NCBI RefSeq assembly: GCF_001411805.1
Contig: NZ_CP007213.1
Span: forward strand, 2,604,001 to 2,668,000
Source: Burkholderia plantarii
GTDB taxonomy: Bacteria > Pseudomonadota > Gammaproteobacteria > Burkholderiales > Burkholderiaceae
Direction: 5' to 3'
Length of the DNA stretch: 64,000 bases
The notes below the pieces were generated by a model. That model saw only the letters and a program-made list of their open reading frames with translations. It was not told where the DNA came from and ran no database searches. This document shows positions 19,422-27,438 of this stretch, one piece after another; the stretch's first letter is position 1; every line of letters begins with the position of its first letter. Position numbers and translations under genes: made by a program.

Positions 19422-20696
19422 TCAGTGCCCCGAGCCCGAACCCGATCCGCCCGACGGCGGCCCCGCGACGGAACTCGACGCCGCGGCCGCCGCGCTCGAC
19501 GACGATGACGACGCCGCCGGCGTCGTGCTTCGGAACATCGTCAGGGACGTGTTGGTGCGCACGTCGGCCTGCGCGTGCGCCATGGCCGGTCTCGCATGAT
19601 CGGGCAGGTCGGCGATGTCCTCGAGCCGGTCGGTCGGCACGACCTCGTGCGCGCCGGCCCCGAGCCGCCTTTTCTTGGTGCCGAAAAACGCATCGGACGG
19701 CTCGGCGTCCACGCGCACCTGCCTGTCGGTGGGCAGGCTGCCCGATCCCGCCTCGTACCGTGCCGTCGCCGCATGGCCGATCTCGGGCGTATGGTCGGCC
19801 TGCGCGGTGAACAGATCCCTCACCTCGCGAATGTCGCTGCCGTAAAACGGCGTCGGCGCCGCGCCGGCGGCGCGCGCCTCGGGCGTCCACGACGGCTCCA
19901 TCAGCGGCGTCAGGATGCGCCGTGCGAGGTTGCGCTGTCCGGTCGGCGACAACGGGCCGGAAGCACCGTCGGTCGTGTCGAACGAGGGCCGCCCCGGGCT
20001 GGTCGGCGGGCTCAGGTAGTCGCCGCCGCGCGCCAGGGTCTCCCGCTGCGGCGACGCCGTCGCCATGCGCTTGCGGCTGCGCGCGGGCAGGTGATCGGCC
20101 GCGGCATCGAGGTTGGCCTTGACCTGCTCGCGACGCTCGTGAAGGTTGTCCGAGAACACGAGTCTCTCGCTGTCGTTCTTCAGGCTGCCGATGCCGTCCA
20201 GGATCGAATAGCCGTGCGTCAGGCCAGCCCGCAGCTCGGGGCCCGGGGCCGTGACGTGCAGCTGCGCGGCCGTCATGTGCATCGCGGCTTCGAGATCGGT
20301 GATCGGCGCCGTGTCGGTGGACTGCGCCGCGAACGAGCTGGCCGACTCGCGCAACGCATCGTGCGCGAAGCTCTGCCCCGGATAGCCGCTCACCGGCCGC
20401 TTCCGGTACTGATCCTGGAACATCGCTCCGCTGTGCGGCGCGACCCCGCGGTGCGAATCCCGGAACGCCTGCAGCGAGGCATCCTGCGGCCGCAGCCCCA
20501 GGCGGTTCCGGTTCATGACGGGCGACAGCGGCGGCGTGGTGGGCGGCGTGACCGGCAGCTGCGGGCTCAGCACCGTCGACGGCGGCGTCGATGGCGGTGA
20601 CGGCGGCGCCGCGAACGGGGGAGACGGCGGCGGCGTCGATGAAGCAGGGGACGACGACGAGGCCCCGCCCGTGTTCGACTTTTTTGGCAAGTTCAC
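19422..20696 (-). CDS. Orphan Pro/Ser-rich protein with basic clusters; candidate secreted effector
   Basis: 424 residues from GTG 20696, chosen because AAAGGAAA lies seven bases upstream; sequence further upstream looks non-coding. I do not recognise a family. Residues about 10-55 are Pro/Ser/Thr-rich (PPSPPFAAPPSPPSTPP and similar). The middle is mostly helical and polar. Two basic clusters, SRKRM (mid-protein) and TKKRRLG (late), resemble nuclear localisation signals. The end is a Ser/Ala/Gly-rich low-complexity tail ending in GSGSGSGH. There is no signal peptide or membrane segment. It lies back-to-back with the T6SS operon and could be an effector or accessory; this is inference from composition and position. 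Confidence 0.6.
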   Translation of the reverse strand: MNLPKKSNTGGASSSSPASSTPPPSPPFAAPPSPPSTPPSTVLSPQLPVTPPTTPPLSPVMNRNRLGLRPQDASLQAFRDSHRGVAPHSGAMFQDQYRKRPVSGYPGQSFAHDALRESASSFAAQSTDTAPITDLEAAMHMTAAQLHVTAPGPELRAGLTHGYSILDGIGSLKNDSERLVFSDNLHERREQVKANLDAAADHLPARSRKRMATASPQRETLARGGDYLSPPTSPGRPSFDTTDGASGPLSPTGQRNLARRILTPLMEPSWTPEARAAGAAPTPFYGSDIREVRDLFTAQADHTPEIGHAATARYEAGSGSLPTDRQVRVDAEPSDAFFGTKKRRLGAGAHEVVPTDRLEDIADLPDHARPAMAHAQADVRTNTSLTMFRSTTPAASSSSSSAAAAASSSVAGPPSGGSGSGSGH

Positions 20697-21003
20697 CTGA
20701 ATTTCCTTTCGAAAACGGAGACGGCTCGCACCGGGAGATCGGCTCGGTTGCGCGATGACGCGGGCCGATCTTACGCAGGGTTCGCGGCGATCACAACGGG
20801 CACGTGTACCGCGCCCTGGGTATCGCGCCACCCACCCGCGCCGCCGCGCCCCACCCCACCCGCATCTGCCGCGCGCCCAGGCCCGGCATGCCCCGGCGCC
20901 CCGCCCCGCGCGCATTCCGGCCGGGTGCGTTCGCACCCATCGCTGCGGCGCCCGAAAACAAAACCTTCCGCCAAATCATGGCCTTGCCCGCGACGCCCCC
21001 ACA

Positions 21004-21018
21004 TGGCACGGCCATTGC
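21004..21018 (+). promoter_or_regulatory. Sigma-54 (RpoN) promoter of the T6SS operon
   Basis: TGGCAC-N5-TTGC with GG at 21005-21006 and GC at 21017-21018: exact -24/-12 elements with correct 12-base phasing. It lies 212 bases before the tssBC start, leaving a long 5' leader. The cluster encodes a sigma-54 activator at 48152-49123. The rest of the 533-base gap 20697-21229 has no gene. Confidence 0.8.
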
Positions 21019-21229
21019 GTTATCCAGGTCGCGAAACGGTTCGCCCTCGCCCGGCCTAGATGCACGGGGAAGCCGGGCCGCCGCGAACAATCGAATCGAT
21101 CGCCGTCCCCGGCGCCACGCGAAGTCATGCGGGGCGCCGGGGCGGTGTCGTGCAATCACGGCGCGCTGAGCCTGCTCATCGCCGGACCAATCGAACGTTT
21201 CATAAGAGTCAACAACGCGAGGTGAGATC

Positions 21230-23398
21230 ATGAGTGAAAGCGTGCAGAAGAAGCTCCTGCGTATTCGCCCCCCCCGGGTCAAGATCACGTATGACGTGGA
21301 AACCGGCGGTGCCATGGAGAAGAAGGAGCTGCCGTTCATCGTCGGCATCCTGGCCGACCTGCAGGGCGAACGCGTCGACGCGGCGAACTATCCGGCGCTC
21401 AAGGAGCGCTCGATGGTCGAGATCGACCGCGACAACTTCAACGACGTGATGGCGAAGATCGCGCCGCGCACGACCTTCGACGCGCTGAAGAAGGACGACG
21501 AGGCGATCGCCAGCCTGCTCAAGGCCGACGGCAACAACGAACTGGTGTTCTCGAAGATCGAGGCGTTCGAGCCGCTGCAGGTGATCAAGGCGCTGCCGGC
21601 GCTGAAGGACATCTACGACAAGCGCGGCAAGATCCGCGACCTGCAGGCGCGCGCGGAAGCGTCGGGCTCGATCGGCGACCCGCTCACCTCGGTGATCTCG
21701 GGCAGCGACATCAAGCCGGGCAAGGCCGCCGTGGCCGCCTCGGCCGACGGCAAGACGGCGGCGCAGGACGCCGTGCCGTCGCTGAAGGCCGACGCCGACA
21801 CGGTCGTCAAGGCCCGGGCCGCGCTGGTCGCGCTCGATCCCAAGGACGACAAGACCTCGACCGTGACCCGGCCGTCGAACGGCGAGATGTTCGACGTGTT
21901 CGTCGAGCAGTTCAACCTCTACTACGTCGGTGACCTCGCGCCGACCACGGTCGATCCGGCCGCGCCGCCCGCCCCGCTCGTGCGGCAGGGCCCGCGCACC
22001 TCCGCCGACCAGATCGAGAGCGTGCGCGCGCGCGGCGCGATCGCGGTGATCGACACGCTGGTCTCGCTGATCGACGAGCAGCTGAGCAGCGCGCTGTCGA
22101 GCATCATGCACTGCGACTCGTTCACGAGGATGGAAGCCACCTGGCGCGGCCTGAACCATCTCGTGATGAACACCGAGACCAGCACGATGCTGAAGCTGCG
22201 CGTGTTCAACGCCACCAAGAAGGAACTCTGCGACGACATGATGAAGGCGGTCGAGTTCGACCAGAGCGCCCTCTTCAAGATGATCTACGAAGCCGAGTAC
22301 GGCACCTTCGGCGGCAATCCGTACAGCCTGCTGGTGGGCGACTACGCGATCGGCAACGTCGACGCCGACATCGACTTCCTGACCAAGATGGCCGAAGTCG
22401 CGGCCGCCGCGCACGCGCCGTTCCTCGCGCAGGCCTCGGCCGACCTGTTCGGCCTGAGCGGCTTCGACCAGCTCGACAAGCCGCGCGATCTGAAGAAGAT
22501 CTTCGAGGGCGTGACCGCCGAGAAATGGCGCGAGTTCCGCGAACTCGAGGATTCGCGCTACGTCACGCTGGCCCTGCCGCGCGCGCTGCTGCGCCTGCCC
22601 TACGGCACGCCGACCAAGCGCAACACCACGCCCTGCGACGGCCTGAACTTCGACGAGCACGTCGGCCCGGCCGGCGTCGACGAGACGTTCTACGTCAAGA
22701 AGACCAACGAGATCCAGAGCTACCCCGAACCGGAACCGAAGCACTTCCTGTGGGGCAACCCGGCCTACCTGCTGGCCGAGCGCATCACCAACGCGTTCGC
22801 GCTGTACAGCTGGACCGCGGCGATCCGCGGCGTGGAAGGCGGCGGCCTGGTCGAGAACCTGCCGATCTACACGTTCACCTCGGAACACGGCAGCGTCGAG
22901 CTGCTCTGCCCGACCGAAGTGTCGATCACCGACCGTCGCGAGAAGGAACTGAACGACCTCGGCTTCATCACGCTCTGCCACTGCAAGGGCACCGGCAAGG
23001 CGGCCTTCTTCGGCGGCCAGACCACCAACCAGCCGAAGAAGTACTTCTCGGACTCGGCCAACGCCAATGCCCGCATCTCCGCGCTGCTGCCGTACATGCT
23101 GGCCGCCTCGCGTTTCGCGCACTACATCAAGGTGATCATGCGCGAGAAGATCGGCAGCTTCATGACGCGCGGCAACGTCGAGGACTTCCTCAATTCGTGG
23201 ATCTCGAACTACGTGCTGCTCGACGACAACGCCTCGCAGGACGCCAAGGCGGCCTACCCGCTGCGCGAGGCGAAGGTGATCGTCACGGAAGTGCCGGGCG
23301 AGCCGGGCTCGTACCGCGCCACCGTGCTGCTCAAGCCGCACTTCCAGCTCGAAGAGCTGACCACCTCGATCCGGCTCGTGGCCAACCTGCCGAAATAA
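21230..23398 (+). CDS. tssBC: Fused T6SS contractile sheath protein TssB-TssC (VipA-VipB)
   Basis: 722 residues, ATG 21230, with GAGG upstream. Residues about 1-145 are TssB/VipA (PPRVKITYDVETGGAMEKKE, LPFIVGILADL). About 146-260 is an Ala/Pro/Lys-rich linker without a stop. About 262-722 is TssC/VipB (DSFTRMEATWRGLNHLV, LLVGDYAIGN, and a C-terminus ending TSIRLVANLPK). TssB and TssC normally come from adjacent separate genes and co-polymerise into the sheath that contracts to propel the Hcp tube. Here one chain would supply both. The fusion places the TssC N-terminus, where ClpV docks in canonical systems, inside the linker; no ClpV gene is found in this window. Confidence 0.93.
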   Translation: MSESVQKKLLRIRPPRVKITYDVETGGAMEKKELPFIVGILADLQGERVDAANYPALKERSMVEIDRDNFNDVMAKIAPRTTFDALKKDDEAIASLLKADGNNELVFSKIEAFEPLQVIKALPALKDIYDKRGKIRDLQARAEASGSIGDPLTSVISGSDIKPGKAAVAASADGKTAAQDAVPSLKADADTVVKARAALVALDPKDDKTSTVTRPSNGEMFDVFVEQFNLYYVGDLAPTTVDPAAPPAPLVRQGPRTSADQIESVRARGAIAVIDTLVSLIDEQLSSALSSIMHCDSFTRMEATWRGLNHLVMNTETSTMLKLRVFNATKKELCDDMMKAVEFDQSALFKMIYEAEYGTFGGNPYSLLVGDYAIGNVDADIDFLTKMAEVAAAAHAPFLAQASADLFGLSGFDQLDKPRDLKKIFEGVTAEKWREFRELEDSRYVTLALPRALLRLPYGTPTKRNTTPCDGLNFDEHVGPAGVDETFYVKKTNEIQSYPEPEPKHFLWGNPAYLLAERITNAFALYSWTAAIRGVEGGGLVENLPIYTFTSEHGSVELLCPTEVSITDRREKELNDLGFITLCHCKGTGKAAFFGGQTTNQPKKYFSDSANANARISALLPYMLAASRFAHYIKVIMREKIGSFMTRGNVEDFLNSWISNYVLLDDNASQDAKAAYPLREAKVIVTEVPGEPGSYRATVLLKPHFQLEELTTSIRLVANLPK

Positions 23399-23433
23399 CC
23401 TTTCCCATCTTTCACTATTTCTAGGAGTTGGTC

Positions 23434-23991
23434 ATGGATCTGATTCTCTTCCAGCCGGGTGATCAAAGCATCATGAACCAGGAGGGCAGCGAGATCGACA
23501 ATTCGGCCTGGATGGCCGACGGCCCGACCGGGCTGTGCATCGAAATCGTGTCGCTCCACCAGGGCATGAAGCAGCAGGTCACCACCGACGTCAGCAACAA
23601 CGCGCGGACCTCGGGCCGGCCCATCATCACCGAGTTCACGCTGGTCAAGTACGTCGACCAGACCTCGGTGAAGCTCTACGACTACTGCCTCGGCGCCAAG
23701 CTGCTGGGCAGCGGCGCGGGCGCGCCGAGCACCATCTACATCGCGCGCGAATCGGGCGGCAAGACGATGAACATCATCAAGATCCAGCTGAAGGACGCCA
23801 TCATCAGCGAGATCCAGTTGCAGACGCATCCGAACGACATGCCGACCGAGCAGTTCAAGCTCAACTTCACCGAAGTGATCTGGACCTACACGCAGCAGCT
23901 GAACAACATGACGGCGAAGGGCGTGAAGACCACCGGGTGGAGCCTCGCGAAGAACATGCCGATCGGCGGTTCGTTCTCGTCGCTCGTCTGA
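23434..23991 (+). CDS. hcp: T6SS inner tube protein Hcp (TssD)
   Basis: 185 residues. ATG 23434 is favoured over an in-frame TTG six bases earlier because AGGAG sits six bases before it. It begins MDLILFQPG. The Hcp1 family features are the early EIVSLHQGMKQQVT region, the ITEFTLVKYVDQTS strand and the C-terminal FTEVIWTYTQQ. Hcp hexamers stack into the tube that carries effectors through the sheath. It follows tssBC by 35 bases and is slightly longer than the usual 160-170 residues. Confidence 0.93.
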   Translation: MDLILFQPGDQSIMNQEGSEIDNSAWMADGPTGLCIEIVSLHQGMKQQVTTDVSNNARTSGRPIITEFTLVKYVDQTSVKLYDYCLGAKLLGSGAGAPSTIYIARESGGKTMNIIKIQLKDAIISEIQLQTHPNDMPTEQFKLNFTEVIWTYTQQLNNMTAKGVKTTGWSLAKNMPIGGSFSSLV

Positions 23992-24048
23992 CGCCGCGCG
24001 TCGCGCGTACTCATCGGCCATCCATCGCCGAACCGGCAAGGAGAAGGC

Positions 24049-24426
24049 ATGCAGTTCCTGTTCGAGCGCCTCGCGGAACCGCCGTCGTTCGACGGCTCGC
24101 AGACATTCGATCTGCGCGCCGCCGTCGCCGCGCAGATCCAGCGTCTCGTCAGCGCGCGCACCACGCGCGTGGGCGGTGACCTGGACCTGCTCGACTTCGG
24201 CTCGCCGAGCGTGGTCGACATCGCACTGGACAGCAAGCCTCAACTCGAGCTGTACGCGCAACGCCTTGCCCGCCTCGTTGCCCGCTACGAACCGCGCCTG
24301 AAGTCGCCCAGGGTGCGGATCGAGGCGAGCAGCGAGACGCTGCGGCCGTATCGCCTGGCGATCTACGGCACGCTCGATCAAAGCAACGGAGTGGACGTGT
24401 TCCACTTCGAGCTGCCCTCCCACTGA
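24049..24426 (+). CDS. tssE: T6SS baseplate protein TssE (gp25-like)
   Basis: 125 residues, ATG 24049 with AAGGAGAAGG in front. It has the gp25-like pattern: N-terminal SARTTRVGGD-LDLLDFGSPSVVDI and a C-terminal half with EPRLKSPRVRIE. TssE is a wedge component of the baseplate (with TssF, TssG and TssK) and starts sheath polymerisation. It sits directly before tssF with a 7-base gap, the conserved order. Confidence 0.9.
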   Translation: MQFLFERLAEPPSFDGSQTFDLRAAVAAQIQRLVSARTTRVGGDLDLLDFGSPSVVDIALDSKPQLELYAQRLARLVARYEPRLKSPRVRIEASSETLRPYRLAIYGTLDQSNGVDVFHFELPSH

Positions 24427-24433
24427 GGTCCGG

Positions 24434-26272
24434 ATGCAACCTGCCACCGTCACGCTCAGCGACTGCTTCCGCGAGGAACTGGCCGCGCTGCGCACCGAGT
24501 CGGTCCAGTTCAGCGAGAAGCATCGCGAGCTGGCCCGCACGCTCGGGCTCAACGCGCGCGAGGCGAGCGACCCGCAGGTCGAGCTGCTGCTGCAGTCGTT
24601 CGCGTTCCTCACCGGGCGCCTGCGCCATCAGGTCGAACAGGACAAGACGCGCCTGCCCGACACGATGCTCGCGTTCCTGTATCCGCACCTGGAAGCCCCG
24701 ATCCCGTCGATGCTGATCGCCCGGATCGACGTCAAGCCGGACGGCACCGATTTCTCGAAGGAGCAACTGCTGCCGCGCGGGCGCACGGTCACCGCGCTGA
24801 CCACCAACCATCTCGGGCAGAACACCGAGTGTCGCTTCCAGACCTGCTACGACACCCCGCTGCTACCGCTGCGGCTCGACACGGTCGCGCTCGAATCGGC
24901 GCTCGAATACGCGTTCCTCGGCAGCACCTCGTCGTCGCGCTCGGTGCTGCGCATCCGCGTGCGCCCCGACGGCGTCGGCACGCTGCAGGCCAAGGGCCGC
25001 GGCCCGGCGCGCCTGCGCTTCTACATCAACGACGCGCAGCCCGACGCGGTGGCGCTCTACGAGATGATCGCGCTGCACCTCGAAGGCATCTACGTGCTGC
25101 CGCCCGCCGCTTCGCAGCGGCCCCGCCAGCTGCCGCCCGAGGCGCTGCGCTGGCTCGGCATGGAGCCCGACGAGGCGGTGCTCAACGCCAACCCGCATAC
25201 GCATCCGGGCTACCGGCTGCTGCAGGAATATTTCGCGTTTCCGGAGAAGTTCGGCTTCTTCGAAGTCGGTCGGCTCGACGAGCTCGACTTCGAGGGCGTC
25301 GGTGACTATTTCGACCTGCTGCTGGTGCTCGACATGCCGTTCGAGCCCAAGCTGCATTTCTCGGCCGATTCGCTGCTGATGAACTGCGTGCCGCTGATCA
25401 ACCTGTTCACGCAGCGCATCGAGCCGATCGCGCTCGGCCACAACGAATACGAATACCGCGTGACGGGCGACCTCAAGAACCATCGCTACTGCGAGATCCA
25501 TTCGATTCGCGAGCTCGAATCGATCTCGAGCGAAGGCAAGCCGCGCACCATCGCGCCGTACTTCGCGATGGACAACTTCGGCCAGCTCGACGGCCAGGAC
25601 TATTTCTACCTGTGCCGCCGCCTGCCGGCCACCGCGCCCAACGTGGCGGGCAGCGAAACCTACGTGTCGTTCCTCGACGAGCAGTTCAACCTGGAGCACC
25701 CGAACGACGAGGTGGTGGGCGGCACCGCGCTGTGCACCAACCGGCGCCTGCCCGAGCGGCTCATGTCGGGCAGCCCGCTGCATCTGGAAGGCGGCGGCCC
25801 GGTCAAGCGGATCACCGCGCTGACCAAGCCCACGCCGCATCACACGCCCGCGCAGATCGGCCATCGCCCGTGGTCGCTGATCTCGCAGCTGTCGCTGAAC
25901 CATCTCTCGCTCGACGGCGGCACGCTCGCGCTCGGCGCGCTGAAGGACATCCTGCGGCTGCACGTCGGCCCGCACCGCGAGAGCGGCTGGAAGCAGATCG
26001 ACGCGATCACCGAGCTGCGCAGCCGCAGCATCATGCGCCACGTCGGCCGCGACGGCTGGCGCGGCTTCGTGCGCGGCTCGGAGCTGACGGTGGTGATGGA
26101 GCCGATCGACATCGGCGCGGGCAGCGTGGTGCTGTTCTGCTCGGTGCTGCGCCAGTTCCTGCGCGGCTACGCGAGCGTCAATCATCTGGTCGAAGTCGCG
26201 CTCGAAACGCGTAACCTCAAAGGGAGCCCGAAGCAATGGCTAGCATTGGCCGGCACCGCTATCGCACTGTAA
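24434..26272 (+). CDS. tssF: T6SS baseplate protein TssF (VasA/ImpG)
   Basis: 612 residues. It opens with the TssF hallmark (CFREELAALRTESVQFSEKH, then DPQVELLLQSFAFLTGRLR and LAFLYPHLEAPIPSM). The middle has QEYFAFPEKFGFFEV and the C-terminus LNHLSLDGGTLALGALKDIL. Length and motifs match complete TssF. TssF forms the wedge (TssF2-TssG-TssE) around the VgrG hub. The next gene, tssG, begins 37 bases before this gene's stop. Confidence 0.95.
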   Translation: MQPATVTLSDCFREELAALRTESVQFSEKHRELARTLGLNAREASDPQVELLLQSFAFLTGRLRHQVEQDKTRLPDTMLAFLYPHLEAPIPSMLIARIDVKPDGTDFSKEQLLPRGRTVTALTTNHLGQNTECRFQTCYDTPLLPLRLDTVALESALEYAFLGSTSSSRSVLRIRVRPDGVGTLQAKGRGPARLRFYINDAQPDAVALYEMIALHLEGIYVLPPAASQRPRQLPPEALRWLGMEPDEAVLNANPHTHPGYRLLQEYFAFPEKFGFFEVGRLDELDFEGVGDYFDLLLVLDMPFEPKLHFSADSLLMNCVPLINLFTQRIEPIALGHNEYEYRVTGDLKNHRYCEIHSIRELESISSEGKPRTIAPYFAMDNFGQLDGQDYFYLCRRLPATAPNVAGSETYVSFLDEQFNLEHPNDEVVGGTALCTNRRLPERLMSGSPLHLEGGGPVKRITALTKPTPHHTPAQIGHRPWSLISQLSLNHLSLDGGTLALGALKDILRLHVGPHRESGWKQIDAITELRSRSIMRHVGRDGWRGFVRGSELTVVMEPIDIGAGSVVLFCSVLRQFLRGYASVNHLVEVALETRNLKGSPKQWLALAGTAIAL

Positions 26273-27438
26273 GGGAGTACATGCTCCGGCAGCACGAGGA
26301 CTTCAACGTATTCCAGTTGATGCGCCTGATGCTGCGCGATACCAACCGGCGCCTGCCGATCGGCCGGCGCCTGCGGTTCCGCGCCGACCTGTCGGCCGCG
26401 TTCCCGGCCAGCGAGTTCGCGAGCGTCACGCCGCTGCCGGCCCTGGTGGACGAACCGGCGAACGGTCCGGCGAACGACGCCGCGCCCGCCGAGGCCCGCG
26501 AGCAGGGCTTCGAGATCAGCACCGCGAACTTCTGCGTGGCGAGCGTGACGGGGCCGCTGCCCGAGCCGTTCACCGAGTGGGCGCGCGAGCTGGCCGCGCT
26601 GCGCGCCACGGCGATGGCCGACTTCTTCGACATCTTCAACCAGCGCGCCAACGTGCTGCGCTTCCAGCTCAAGCGCGAGCTGACGCCGGGCCTCGACGAC
26701 GCGCCGCCGGGGCAGACCGCGATGGCGCAGCGGCTCGCGGCGCTGGTCGGCCTCGACGACGCGAAGCTGGCGGCCCAGGTGCCGCTGCCCAAGCGCGCCT
26801 GGCTCGGCATCGCCGGGCTGCTCGCCAACCGCCGCAAGCAGGCTTCCACGCTGGTGGAGGTGCTCGGGCTCGCGCTCGGCGCGAACGTCAGGCTGACCGA
26901 GAACGTCGGCGCCTGGCACGAGCTGGACGAACGCGATCGCTGCGCGCTCGGCCGCAACAACCATCGGCTCGGCCAGACCTGCGTGGTGGGCCGCCGCGTG
27001 TGGGACCAGCAGGCGCGCCTGCGCCTCGAGATCGGCGTGGTCGATTACGCGGCGATGTGCCGGCTGCTGCCGCCGGCACCGGTGCCGGCCGCCGGCGCGG
27101 GCGCCGTGCCGCTGGACTCGCTCGGCGCGATCGGCGCGCTCGCCGCGGCGGGCTCGCCCGCCGCGCCCGTCACGCTGCCCCCGCCCCAGCCCGGCTACGC
27201 GATGCTGAGCGGCCTCGTGAAGCTGCTCGTCGATCGCCTCGCCGACGTCGAGATCGTGCTGCACGTGGCGGACCCGAGCGTGCCGCCCACCCCGCTGCCG
27301 CAGCCCGCGCGCGGCGCCGACACCAGTTCGATGCGGCTCGGCCAGAGCGCCTGGCTCGCGGGCACGCCCGCGCATCGCCATGCCACGCGTCCGGTCAGCT
27401 TCCTGATCACGACGCGCCATTCCGGAGGCGCCGCATGA
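26236..27438 (+). CDS. tssG: T6SS baseplate protein TssG (VasB/ImpH)
   Basis: 400 residues from ATG 26236, overlapping tssF by 37 bases and vgrG by four (ATGA). Features: FNVFQLMRLMLRDTNRRLPIG near the N-terminus, the loop AFPASEFASVTPLP, and the middle FFDIFNQRANVLRFQLKR. TssG bridges the two TssF copies in the baseplate wedge. A Pro/Ala-rich stretch (about 275-320) is a variable loop. Confidence 0.93.
   Translation: MASIGRHRYRTVREYMLRQHEDFNVFQLMRLMLRDTNRRLPIGRRLRFRADLSAAFPASEFASVTPLPALVDEPANGPANDAAPAEAREQGFEISTANFCVASVTGPLPEPFTEWARELAALRATAMADFFDIFNQRANVLRFQLKRELTPGLDDAPPGQTAMAQRLAALVGLDDAKLAAQVPLPKRAWLGIAGLLANRRKQASTLVEVLGLALGANVRLTENVGAWHELDERDRCALGRNNHRLGQTCVVGRRVWDQQARLRLEIGVVDYAAMCRLLPPAPVPAAGAGAVPLDSLGAIGALAAAGSPAAPVTLPPPQPGYAMLSGLVKLLVDRLADVEIVLHVADPSVPPTPLPQPARGADTSSMRLGQSAWLAGTPAHRHATRPVSFLITTRHSGGAA

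Noticed and set aside
20791..21348. Minus-strand open frame overlapping the T6SS promoter and tssBC start
   Set aside because: Lies across a strong sigma-54 promoter and the tssB coding start; no ribosome site or family features.
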